Shown: positions 24,434 to 32,747 of the stretch, in pieces
Numbering within the stretch: position 1 is the stretch's first letter
Layout of the letters: the number at the start of each line of letters is the position of its first letter
Source: Gemmataceae bacterium
GTDB lineage: Bacteria; Planctomycetota; Planctomycetia; Gemmatales; Gemmataceae
NCBI GenBank assembly: GCA_009691845.1
Contig: SIAJ01000009.1
Span: 1 to 64,000 of the forward strand
Direction of reading: 5' to 3'
DNA length: 64,000 bases
Made by a program: the position numbers and the translations under genes
Notes under the pieces: generated by a model
What the model was told of the DNA's origin: nothing
The model's database searches: none
Seen by the model: only the letters and a program-made list of their open reading frames with translations

Positions 24434-26158
24434 TCAACGGTTGAGTGCAAACTCCGACGAATTCAAAAGCACCCAGAGCACGTCGCCATAGGCGGCACGT
24501 GGGTCTTGATGCTTGGCCAGGAAGTTTTTCATCTTGGTCGTCTCGTCGGCCGTTGGCCGTCGGGACAGAGTGGCCACATAGAGCTTCTCGACGGCTTTCT
24601 CCGGTGTGGCACCGCGAGACAGATCAGCCGCTCGGCCGGCGACCTGCGTCAATCGTGCGGACGCCATGAGCGGGCTGTTCATCAAACGCAAGGCCTGAGG
24701 AATGCCGGCCTCGTAATCCGTGGGCTTGGCGTTATCGGTGCCCAGGAAGAACGCCGCGAACTGATCGCGTGGTCCTTGCGGTCCACCCTTCGCACCCGCT
24801 GCCTTGGGCATCGGCCGTTCTTTTTGTGTCGGGTTGCCAAGCACCGTGGTCAAGCTGTCGAACAACGCTTCGCCGGTCAGCACCTTGATCGACTGATGAC
24901 TAAAGAGCGTGCGGTCGTCGCGGTTATCGCCGGCTGGCTTGCTGGTGCGTTGATAGGTTTTGCTGTTGCAGATGCCACGAATCATGTGCTTGATGTCGAA
25001 GCCGCTGGCACCGAACTCCTTTGATAGCGAGGCCAACAGTTCTGGATGGCTCGATTCGTTCTCCTTGCTGAGGTCGTCAACCGGGTTCACGAAACCGCGA
25101 CCGAAATACTGCGACCAGAGACGATTCACGAAGGCCTTGGCGAAGAACGGATTCGATGGCGTGGTGAGCCAGTTGGCCAGCACCGGACGGTATGGCTTGG
25201 TCGAATCGAGCTTGAGCGTGTCGGCCCCGAGCAACTTGGGAGCCACGTTCTTGGCAGACTCGGGAATTGCATTCCCCTTCTTGGCCGGGCGTCCTTCTTC
25301 ACTGACCGAGATCGTGCCGCCGTCTTTGGCCGCTCGCGGATTCGAGATGTTCACCTTGTAGAAGAACTGAGCGAGGCCCCAGTATTCGGTTTGCTTCCAG
25401 TGTGTGAACGGATGGTTGTGGCACTGGGCACATTGAATCTGCACGCCGAGGAAGAGCTTGCCGACACTGTCGGTCATCTTGTCCACGCCGCGATTCGACA
25501 TGAGGTAGCCAGTGGCTCCGTTCTTGTCGAGGTCGCCCGTGGCCGTCACGAGCTCGAAGGCCATCCCATCCCAGTGCATGTTGGCGTTGAATTTCTCGGT
25601 CAGCCACTCGCGGAGCGGCGACTTGTTTACGAAGCGATTGTCCGAATCGACCAAGTACATCAGGTTCGTCCAGACGTCTGCCTGGTGTTTGCCGAAGTTG
25701 GCGTCCTGAAGAAGTTCGTCGACGAGCTTGGCCCGCTTGTTGGGCGACTTGTCGTCCAGGAAGGCAATCGCCTTTTCCGGGGTCGGGATGATACCCGTGA
25801 TGTCCAAATATACACGTCGCAGAAACTCGGCGTCCGAGGCTTCTGGGGAAGGCTTGATGCTCGCGGCATTCAGTCGAGCGTCGATGCCTTGATCGATGAG
25901 CTTCGCGAGCGCATCAACGGCCATTGGTTTTGATGGTGCTGCGGGAGGGGTAATATTCGTTGGGGCCGGTTTTGCCAGCGGGTCCGTTGGTGTGCTTTTC
26001 TTCTCAGCTTCGGCTTTCAGCTTTGCGGCCAGTTTCGCTTTCAAGGCTTTCTTATCGGCCTTGGCGTCTTGGCCAGCGACCTCGGACGGCATCTGAGATA
26101 CAAGTATGAGAGTGATCCCGCCCAGAAGCATCGAGGCCAGAATATGTCGCATGCTCAT
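24434..26158 (-). CDS. DUF1549/DUF1553 protein
   Basis: The 574-aa product has a signal peptide (MRHILASMLLGGITLILVSQM), a lysine-rich linker (ADKKALKAKLAAKLKAEAEK), then DUF1549 with FLRRVYLDITGIIPTPEKAI and the heme-like VQIQCAQCHNHPFTHW, and DUF1553 with FFAKAFVNRLWSQYFGRGFV and HPELLASLSKEFGASGF. CAQCH is a c-type heme motif. It lacks the separate N-terminal cytochrome domain seen in the copy at 52809-55202. It is co-directional with the DUF1501 gene downstream, the usual pair in planctomycetes. Start is ATG 26158 or 26152. The function of the pair is not established. Confidence 0.92.
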   Translation of the reverse strand: MSMRHILASMLLGGITLILVSQMPSEVAGQDAKADKKALKAKLAAKLKAEAEKKSTPTDPLAKPAPTNITPPAAPSKPMAVDALAKLIDQGIDARLNAASIKPSPEASDAEFLRRVYLDITGIIPTPEKAIAFLDDKSPNKRAKLVDELLQDANFGKHQADVWTNLMYLVDSDNRFVNKSPLREWLTEKFNANMHWDGMAFELVTATGDLDKNGATGYLMSNRGVDKMTDSVGKLFLGVQIQCAQCHNHPFTHWKQTEYWGLAQFFYKVNISNPRAAKDGGTISVSEEGRPAKKGNAIPESAKNVAPKLLGADTLKLDSTKPYRPVLANWLTTPSNPFFAKAFVNRLWSQYFGRGFVNPVDDLSKENESSHPELLASLSKEFGASGFDIKHMIRGICNSKTYQRTSKPAGDNRDDRTLFSHQSIKVLTGEALFDSLTTVLGNPTQKERPMPKAAGAKGGPQGPRDQFAAFFLGTDNAKPTDYEAGIPQALRLMNSPLMASARLTQVAGRAADLSRGATPEKAVEKLYVATLSRRPTADETTKMKNFLAKHQDPRAAYGDVLWVLLNSSEFALNR

Positions 26159-26431
26159 TTGGATTCACTCCGCTACTACTGGTGGATAGTTACTGAACCC
26201 CAACCCACAGGCAAAGTTTCTCTTGAAATATGTTATCAAGTCGGTCGGGTGATCTGGCAACAATCGCGAGAACGAACGTGGACATTCCGCGGTGTGCACA
26301 TTCGTCACCGCAAACAAGCTCCAAGTTCCTCGCCGGAATTATGAGAAATGTGTTGACAGCCGGTCCTCCCAGATGTTACTCATTAATATATCTTCATTTT
26401 TGGTTTTACTCACAATCTGGCCGGTTGATCT
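26159..26431. other. Divergent promoter region, no gene
   Basis: This gap separates the divergent DUF1549/1553 and DUF1559 starts and is relatively AT-rich near the DUF1559 side. No hairpin element and no convincing small gene were seen; reading frames across it do not resemble known proteins. Confidence 0.5.
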
Positions 26432-27406
26432 ATGCGTTGGCCGTATCGGCAAGGGCGTCCGGGATTTACCCTGGTTGAGCTACTCGTCATGATCGCCTTG
26501 ATGGCGATCCTGCTCGGCCTATTGCTTCCGGCAGTCCAGCGAATTCGTGAGTCCTCCGATCGGATGGTTTGCGCAAACCACCTGAAAGAGATCGGGCTGG
26601 GGTTCCATCGCTTTCACGATACGAAGGGCTACCTGCCTGATGGCGGTAAGAACAAGTGTGATGCACCTTTTCATCCTCTGATGCCGCCACATTTACGCCA
26701 GATGTGCGAAGCGGCAATTGCCAATCCTTCAAACCTTTACGCCTGGAATGTGCCGTACACTCCCCTAGGACCCACTTCCCAGCGGCGGTCTGAATGGAGT
26801 TGGCCGTACCAGATCCTGCCATATGTCGATCAGGAGGCCTGCTTCGAAGACCAAACTGATCAGCACGTGACACGAACGTCGCTCCGCCTCTACACCTGCC
26901 CAACTCGGCGACCATCGCAGCTGTTCGCGAATCACTCCGTCATCGACTATGCCGGCTCGGCCGGGACGAGCAACAGCAACGGGATGGTTGTGCGGATGGG
27001 GCTTGGCCCGATCAGCCTGCAAGAGGTGACGGATGGAATTTCCAATACCGTGATGGTGGCCGAGAAACGGTTGAAGACTGACCGATTTGGCGTCTCGTAC
27101 GACGACAACGAGAGTTGGGCCAATCCGGGTTGGGACAGCGAAATCTATCGGCAAGCGACGAGCGACAAGGACCGACCTGAAACCGATCGAGGACCCAGTC
27201 CGGACATCCGCCGGACCGACCCATTTGTATTTGGCGACACCAACCTGGGGCTCATGCAGTTTGGATCGTCGCACCCGAAAGGCATCTGTGCCGTTCTGGG
27301 CGATGGCTCGGTTCGCTTTATTCGCTTCGGGCCTGATCCAACCGCGTTCGAACGTTTCTGCATACGCGACGATGGCATCAAGCTGACGTCGAACAATTCT
27401 GACTGA
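26432..27406 (+). CDS. DUF1559 prepilin-like protein
   Basis: The 324-aa product begins with a basic leader and the prepilin motif GRPGFTLVELLVMIALMAIL, then LPAVQRIRESSDRMVCANHL, the start of DUF1559. It ends with FGSSHPKGICAVLGDGSVRF, the H-x-G DUF1559 C-terminal motif (FGSSHPG...LGDGSVRF). Such proteins are numerous in planctomycetes and are probably processed by prepilin peptidase and displayed at the surface. The function is unknown. The gene is on the opposite strand to its neighbours, interrupting a minus-strand run. Confidence 0.92.
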   Translation: MRWPYRQGRPGFTLVELLVMIALMAILLGLLLPAVQRIRESSDRMVCANHLKEIGLGFHRFHDTKGYLPDGGKNKCDAPFHPLMPPHLRQMCEAAIANPSNLYAWNVPYTPLGPTSQRRSEWSWPYQILPYVDQEACFEDQTDQHVTRTSLRLYTCPTRRPSQLFANHSVIDYAGSAGTSNSNGMVVRMGLGPISLQEVTDGISNTVMVAEKRLKTDRFGVSYDDNESWANPGWDSEIYRQATSDKDRPETDRGPSPDIRRTDPFVFGDTNLGLMQFGSSHPKGICAVLGDGSVRFIRFGPDPTAFERFCIRDDGIKLTSNNSD

Positions 27407-27419
27407 GTCCGCAACGCGA

Positions 27420-27470
27420 AGCGGGAGCGAAGATGCTGGAGGAACCTTCCTTTGCATCCTCGCTCCCGCT
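27420..27470. repeat. 17-bp inverted repeat, GAAGCGGGAGCGA family
   Basis: Arms 27420-27436 and 27454-27470 pair with one mismatch. It shares a GAAGCG..AGCGA core with the elements at 51081 and 57307. It follows the DUF1559 stop and may end that transcript, though no T-run is seen. Confidence 0.8.
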
Positions 27471-27606
27471 GCGGCCTGCGGGATAGGCCTTAGAATCCGG
27501 TCTAAAACAACTTCCCGATTTCCCGATGCTGGCCTTCGAGGAGCAATCCGTCCTACCCTGAGATGGTCACTTCCTTTGGAAGGGAATCGTACACGTGGTG
27601 ATTGCA

Positions 27607-28258
27607 TTCAGCCCAACGGGCTGGAAGAATACAGCCCAGGGCAACGCCCTGGGTATACGATCACCACCACGGAATAAGCACTGCAAGGGCGAAAGAAACG
27701 GAGCCTGCCGATGTCGCAGTCACTCTCCAGAAACATTGTGCACCTCGTTTTCAGCACCAAAAACCGCGAGCCTCTCTTGCGAGCCGATGTTTGACCGGAT
27801 TTGCACCGCTACATCGGGGGAATCCTGCGACAATTGGAGAGCCCGGCGATTGTCATGAACTCTGTGGACGACCATATTGACATCCTCTTCGTTCTCTCGA
27901 AAAACCATGCGTTGAAAAAGGTTGTCGAAGAGGTCAAGAAAGGATCGTCCAAGTGGATCAAGACGAAAGGGGAAGCTTTCGCCGCGTTTTACTGGCAAGC
28001 CGGCTACGGAGCGTTCTCGGTCAGCCAGTCCAATGTGGAAATGGTTGAACGATACATCGAGAATCAGGAAGACCACCACAAGACGGTGGGCTTTCAAGCC
28101 GAGCTTCGCGCTTTCCTGCGAAAGCACCAAATCGAATTCGACGAAAAATTCCTGTGGGACTGAGTTTTCTTTTGCCCTTACAGGGCGTTTGCCGCTGGGG
28201 TTGGACGTATTCCCAGAGCGTTGCCCTGGGCTGGAATCTTCCAGTCCGTTGGACTGAA
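27607..28258 (+). mobile_element. RAYT-type element: palindromes flanking a Y1 transposase gene
   Basis: Left end 27607-27695 (89 nt) and right end 28169-28258 (90 nt), read as reverse complements, are strongly similar over their whole length. Each holds two palindromes: CAGCCCAACGGGCTG and CCCAGGGCAACGCCCTGGG in the left end, slightly degraded versions in the right. They frame the transposase gene at 27711-28163. This is the layout of REP-associated tyrosine transposase elements (REP - transposase - inverted REP). The two ends differ mainly by scattered substitutions, so the insertion is not recent. Confidence 0.82.
27711..28163 (+). pseudogene. REP-associated tyrosine transposase (Y1/IS200-like), nonsense-disrupted
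   Basis: From ATG 27711 the frame reads MSQSLSRNIVHLVFSTKNRE and stops at TGA 27792-27794, then continues in the same frame as PDLHRYIGGILRQL to its end at 28163. The rest includes WQAGYGAFSVSQSNVEMV, RYIENQEDHH with the probable catalytic Tyr, and the FLRKHQIEFDEKFLW terminus of the family. A CGA-to-TGA change would explain the stop. The HUH motif is also damaged: DDHIDILF has Asp where the second His should be. The product is therefore unlikely to be active, and the element must rely on another copy. Confidence 0.85.
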
Positions 28259-28345
28259 GACAAGTGCGCTCTCTGAGACTAGCGTTCATGCCGCCAGTCG
28301 GATGCTGCGAAGGCTGAAGTCGGGAGGTTATTTCGCCGGGGGCCC

Positions 28346-29770
28346 TTACTTCTTCTTCGGTTCTTCCTTCTTCGGCTCCTCGCCGGGCGGGTAGGCCGCT
28401 TTCACCAGTGCGCCACTATCGCCGTTATAGATTCGCAGCACGCCTTCTTCGCCACCCGCCGCGACCAGCTTGCCGTCAGCACTCGCGGAGACTGCGAACA
28501 GATAATCGGTGGCCCCACTGAAAGTGCGTTGTGCGTTACCGTTGTCCACGTTCCACAGCTTGACCGTGGCGTCGCCACTCGAGGTCAGGAACGTGAGCGT
28601 TTTGCCGATGAACACGAGGCGGGTCACTTGCTTCGTATGCGCGTTGGCTACCGTGCGAGCCTGTTCACCCTTCTCGTAGTCCCAGATTTTTACCGCATTA
28701 TCCGCCCCGCCCGAGGCGAGCAGCTTGCCATCGGGTTTCCAGCCGACATCCAGCACGTGATGCGTGTGTCCTTCAAAGGACTTGAGGAACTTGCCCGAGG
28801 GAATCTCCCACACTTTCACGAACTTGTCGGCCCCGCAGGTTGCCAGCTTGGTGCCATCCGCGCTGAAACAGACACCCAGAACCGTGTCGCTGTGCGGGGA
28901 CTTGAACTCGCCAACGGGCTTCATCGTCGCGACGTCGAAGACTTTGATCTCGCCATCTTCGGTCGCAGGCCCGCCACCAGTTGCAAGTAATTTGCCATCG
29001 GCCGAGTAGTGCAATGCGACCACTCGATCGCTGAAACCGGTGAGAGTGCTCTTGAGGGCACCGCTCTCCGCATCCCAGAATTTCACTTCCTGATAGCTAC
29101 CCGAGGCAAGCGTCTTGCCGTCGATCGAGTACACCATCGACTCGACCAGCGAGATATGGGCGGCCTTTGCTTCTTTGCCGTCGGCCGTCTTCAGATTCGG
29201 ATCGACGAGTGTCTTCGCGTGGTCGCCCGTGGGCTTGTACAAGTGAATCTGGTTGCCACGACCCGAAGCGACCGCCTTGCCATCGGCACTGATGGCCACC
29301 GCTCGCACCGGTTTGACGATCGCGGGCGGCAGGGATAGCACCACCTTCGGTCGCGTCAGGCTCATACCGGTGGGTGCTTTCGCCCCCTGGTCTATCCAGA
29401 GTTTCACGAGTGCCAACTCCGGAGGAGTTAGTGGCGTCTCATCTTTGGGGGGCATGATGGGTTTCATCTGCCGAGAAATGAGCTTGTACAGGTAGCTCTC
29501 GCTCGCTTTTCCCGCGACGATTGGCGTGCCTTTCTTGCCGCCTTTCATCAGCTTGTCGAACGTCGAAAGATCAAGCTTTCCGTTGAGCTCCTTGCCGGAG
29601 TGGCAAACGAAGCACTTGTTCGCCAGGATCGGCTCGATGTCCTTCTCGTAAAGAACAGGGTCCTTGCGATCGATCTTGATCTCGGCGATCGGATCGACTT
29701 TGGCGTCCTTCTTCTCCTGTGCGAAGCAGAAGGTTGGAATCAGCAGTGCGACCAAAGCGTATCGTGTCAT
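28346..29770 (-). CDS. Secreted c-type cytochrome plus WD40 repeat protein
   Basis: The 474-aa product has a signal peptide (MTRYALVALLIPTFCFAQ). A small c-type cytochrome domain (PSCyt1-like) follows, with heme motif CFVCH at residues 53-57 and MKPIMPPKDETPLTPPELAL providing the likely distal Met. From about residue 165 there are seven or so WD40 repeats, with signatures such as KFWDAESGALKST, KVWEIPSGKFLKS and KIWDYEKGEQ. The tail is EEPKKEEPKKK, the same kind of tail as the neighbouring PPC protein. Such proteins in planctomycetes are paired with PPC and DUF1549 genes; role unknown, perhaps redox coupling on the outer surface. Start ATG 29770 is set by the signal peptide. Confidence 0.92.
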   Translation of the reverse strand: MTRYALVALLIPTFCFAQEKKDAKVDPIAEIKIDRKDPVLYEKDIEPILANKCFVCHSGKELNGKLDLSTFDKLMKGGKKGTPIVAGKASESYLYKLISRQMKPIMPPKDETPLTPPELALVKLWIDQGAKAPTGMSLTRPKVVLSLPPAIVKPVRAVAISADGKAVASGRGNQIHLYKPTGDHAKTLVDPNLKTADGKEAKAAHISLVESMVYSIDGKTLASGSYQEVKFWDAESGALKSTLTGFSDRVVALHYSADGKLLATGGGPATEDGEIKVFDVATMKPVGEFKSPHSDTVLGVCFSADGTKLATCGADKFVKVWEIPSGKFLKSFEGHTHHVLDVGWKPDGKLLASGGADNAVKIWDYEKGEQARTVANAHTKQVTRLVFIGKTLTFLTSSGDATVKLWNVDNGNAQRTFSGATDYLFAVSASADGKLVAAGGEEGVLRIYNGDSGALVKAAYPPGEEPKKEEPKKK

Positions 29771-29813
29771 GACTGAGATCTCGGGTGTGGCTTGTATCGA
29801 TCCATGTTTCCTA

Positions 29814-29871
29814 AGTAGTAGGCACACTCCGTGTGCCGTCACTGAACGGCACACGGAGTGTGCCTACTACT
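29814..29871. repeat. 26-bp perfect inverted repeat, AGTAGTAGGCACAC family
   Basis: Arms 29814-29839 and 29846-29871 are exact reverse complements around CACTGA. Each arm itself contains the GGCACAC-TCC-GTGTGCC palindrome, so this is a twin hairpin with AGTAGTA/TACTACT ends. The right end overlaps the PPC-protein stop codon. Confidence 0.92.
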
Positions 29872-32509
29872 ATTTTTTCTTCGGCTCTTCCTTCTTCGGG
29901 GCAGGGGCTTTCTCGATGTTCAGCGTGAGCTTCGGGCTTTCCTGAACGATGGCGAGCTTGCCATCGAACATTCCGGTCACCTGCACGGTCGGCTGGATTT
30001 GCCCGGCAACTACGTCCGGAGCAAGTTTCACCACAAACTTGGCTTCGCTTTGACCGGCGGGGATTGTGATGTCGTCCACGGTCACGCCTTTCGTGTTCGG
30101 CGGCAGCACCAGCTTGGCTTTGAATTCACCGGCGAAGTCGAATTGGCGTTCCACCTTCACGACCAATTCGCCATTGGTTCCACCAACGAACTTCCCCGTG
30201 GGCGTGCCCGACACCTTGGCGAGGGCCAAGGGAACCACTTGAATCGTAATCGGCGTCACAGCCTGCTCGACGGTCGTCGGCCGTTTGCCCTTGGCTCCGG
30301 CGCGTTCCAGTTGTAGTTGGCCTGTGGCCGTCAACACGATCGAGTACAGGCCCGGCGGGGCCGTGCTCTTCACGTCGATCACAAAGGTGCCGTCGGCCTT
30401 GTCGGGAGCCAGGGCTGGCAGGGCTGCTCCGTTACTCACGGTCACCGGCATGGCCTGAGGATTCTGGGCCGTGCTGATCTGCCGCATTGTCAGTGCGACC
30501 TTCGCATCCGCATGGATTCGGGCCACCTTGAACGGCACTGTGACCTTTTCGCCTTGCTTGAGCGTGAGCGGTTGCGGCAACTTCTCGCCGGCCTTGACGA
30601 GAAACGCGTTCTCGGGCTCGGCCGTCACCTTGAAGTATGCCTGATCGCGAACGGCCAGCATCAAATTCTGGTCGAGCCGGGTGATGGTCGGAATGTTCTG
30701 CATCGGCTGCACGCTCCACGAAATGGTCGCGTAACGCACATCGCGAGCCACGGGCTTGCCAGCAATCGTCGCCGTGGCTTTGAGAGTGATTGGACCGCTG
30801 AACGCTTTCGCACCGGCGGCCGCGCTCAACACCAGCGAACCGGAACGCTGGCCGCTGCCAATCACTTGCGGCAGGGCGGTAACGCCGGCTGGCAACCCTT
30901 CGGCCACGATCGAAATCGGGCCGGTGAAGCCGTCGTTACGGAAGGCATAAAGTTCGAGGTAGTTGTTGCCGTCGGCACGCAGAACGGTCACATCCGGGGC
31001 ATAGTTGCTCGCTGGCATGGCTACCACGCGGAAGTCTGGTCGAGCGGGGCCGACACGCAATCGGTACGTCGAACGAGGCCCGTATTGATACCCCGACTCG
31101 CGGCTGATTACCTGAATCGTGTAGCGCCCATCTTCCGCGGCCGTGAAGGAGAATGCATCTGGGTCAGTCGTTCGGGCGTAGAACTGCGTGTTGTTCATGA
31201 CTTCGGGGTTGTCGTCCTTCTCCGTCATGTCGGTCGTCGCTTTTGGCGCACGCACGCTGAACAGAAAGTCGGTCGGCACACCCATGCGATCGGCCCACAG
31301 GTCGATGACGTACGACTCGCCTTTCTTCGCGTTGATGGCGTAGAAATCGCGGTCGCCACGCTTGTCGATTCGCCCAGCAATTTCGCACGGAGCCGGGATC
31401 TCCATCGCGAGGTCGGCCTTATCGTTCGGCTCTTTTTCGAGAACCGCCTTGTCCTGTGCAAAGCCAATCAGAATCGGGTTTGAGACGCCACCCGGACCTT
31501 TCAGGCGATACTCGAAACCATCGGTGCCGCCCGAACGCGGTTCAACTCGGCCACGATAGGTCAGCTTCGTGGACTCGGCAGGCGCGGTGATTGTCACGAC
31601 CAGCTTTTCCAGTGGCCGACCGTCGAGAAATGCACCTGGCTCCGGCGTGCCGCCCGGCAAGTTACGCCCATACACCGTGACCTGGGCCGACTTGCCTGGC
31701 TCGACCATCGGCGGATAAACCGCGTCGATCCAGGGTTTCGTGCTGGCCGTAAGGCGATAGAAGTTGTTTGGCCCGCCGACGTTGTAAGTGAACTCCGCAA
31801 CGCGGATGTAGTATTCGCCATCGGCCGGAACCACGAAATCGGTCACGGCATCTGGGCCACTCGTCCCGACCAGTCGTCGACCGGAGACATCGTACACTTC
31901 GAGCAAGGGTTGGGCCCGGCTGTCGATCGACTCCGCAATTACGGCCAGAACGATTCGTTGTCCCTTTTTCGGGGAGATCGAATACAGGTCCACGTCCGTC
32001 GGGGCGGCAATCGTTCCGTTCACCGTCGTGTTCAAATCGAGCTTCATCGCTTCGGGTACGTCGTTGTTCGGCTCTTTTTCCATTACCTCGATGAGGTCGC
32101 CGACCACAAACACTCGCGGATTGCTCACGCCAAACTTGTTCACGACGCGAACGTCATAGTTGCCCGGCGGAACATCGGCCGCGACCGTGATCTTGAATTT
32201 GCTTGCTGGCTGTGGGCCTTTCGGCATTGGCGGCGGCTCTTTTTTCGGAGCCTTCGGATCCACCTTCGCAGGGGGCGGTGCCGGCGGAACGATGATTTCC
32301 GCTTTCAATCCGGGATGATTGAACAGCAACGCCTCCGTGTCTTCGAGATCGGCACCGACCAGGGCCAGTTCGGCAATCGTGGTGCCGGCCTTCGCCCCAG
32401 GTGGAGTGATTGCGTCGAGACGAGGCAACGGCAAGCCTGGTTGTTGCTGGGCGAACGCGGGAATGGCGGCGATTACCATGCAGGCGACGCAGAGGCGGAA
32501 CCGAATCAT
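29870..32509 (-). CDS. PPC-domain secreted protein
   Basis: The 879-aa product has a signal peptide (MIRFRLCVACMVIAAIPAFA). The N-terminal half has an IPT-like domain, then pre-peptidase C-terminal (PPC) beta-sandwich domains, recognisable by EKEPNNDVPEAMKLDLNTTV, DVDLYSISPKKGQRIVLAV, EPNDKADLAMEIPAPCEIAG and GDRDFYAINAKKGESYVIDL. Two further beta-rich stretches follow, ending in a Lys/Glu/Pro tail. The role is unknown; PPC domains are usually surface or extracellular accessory modules. The gene is upstream of the WD40/cytochrome gene on the same strand with a 99-base gap filled by the palindrome, so they may be one transcript. The stop codon lies in the palindrome end. Start ATG 32509 follows GGAGAAGG. 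Confidence 0.92.
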   Translation of the reverse strand: MIRFRLCVACMVIAAIPAFAQQQPGLPLPRLDAITPPGAKAGTTIAELALVGADLEDTEALLFNHPGLKAEIIVPPAPPPAKVDPKAPKKEPPPMPKGPQPASKFKITVAADVPPGNYDVRVVNKFGVSNPRVFVVGDLIEVMEKEPNNDVPEAMKLDLNTTVNGTIAAPTDVDLYSISPKKGQRIVLAVIAESIDSRAQPLLEVYDVSGRRLVGTSGPDAVTDFVVPADGEYYIRVAEFTYNVGGPNNFYRLTASTKPWIDAVYPPMVEPGKSAQVTVYGRNLPGGTPEPGAFLDGRPLEKLVVTITAPAESTKLTYRGRVEPRSGGTDGFEYRLKGPGGVSNPILIGFAQDKAVLEKEPNDKADLAMEIPAPCEIAGRIDKRGDRDFYAINAKKGESYVIDLWADRMGVPTDFLFSVRAPKATTDMTEKDDNPEVMNNTQFYARTTDPDAFSFTAAEDGRYTIQVISRESGYQYGPRSTYRLRVGPARPDFRVVAMPASNYAPDVTVLRADGNNYLELYAFRNDGFTGPISIVAEGLPAGVTALPQVIGSGQRSGSLVLSAAAGAKAFSGPITLKATATIAGKPVARDVRYATISWSVQPMQNIPTITRLDQNLMLAVRDQAYFKVTAEPENAFLVKAGEKLPQPLTLKQGEKVTVPFKVARIHADAKVALTMRQISTAQNPQAMPVTVSNGAALPALAPDKADGTFVIDVKSTAPPGLYSIVLTATGQLQLERAGAKGKRPTTVEQAVTPITIQVVPLALAKVSGTPTGKFVGGTNGELVVKVERQFDFAGEFKAKLVLPPNTKGVTVDDITIPAGQSEAKFVVKLAPDVVAGQIQPTVQVTGMFDGKLAIVQESPKLTLNIEKAPAPKKEEPKKK

Positions 32510-32644
32510 GGTCCTTCTCCGAAAGAGTGCGGCTAGTTCAATCGAGCAGAGACAAACAAAACGTGGGCAGGGGAGGGAGTACAAAGAAATCCTAAGCGAT
32601 GAGCGGGCGAGTTTCAAGTCGGTTCAGGCGATTGTGTTTCCAAA

Positions 32645-32746
32645 GTAGCCCTCTCGCTCCCCGAGAGGAAGGCTGACGCCACAAGGATCGTAGACATCCC
32701 TGCAACGGCCAACCCTCGCTTCCCGCTCGCGGAGCGAGTGGGCTAG
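32645..32746. repeat. Twin-hairpin element, GTAGCCCTCTCG family
   Basis: The left hairpin CCTCTCG-ctccc-CGAGAGG (32650-32668) and the right hairpin CCCGCTCGC-gga-GCGAGTGGG (32722-32742, one G-T pair) are separated by 53 nt. The ends are GTAGCC at 32645 and GGCTAG at 32741. It fills the gap between two minus-strand genes' promoter and stop. Confidence 0.78.
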
Positions 32747-32747
32747 A

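Noticed and set aside
27792-27794. TGA in the transposase gene read as selenocysteine or a recoding site
   Set aside because: No stem-loop of the bacterial SECIS type was seen, the second HUH His is also lost, and CGA-to-TGA is a simple transition. Decay is the simpler explanation.
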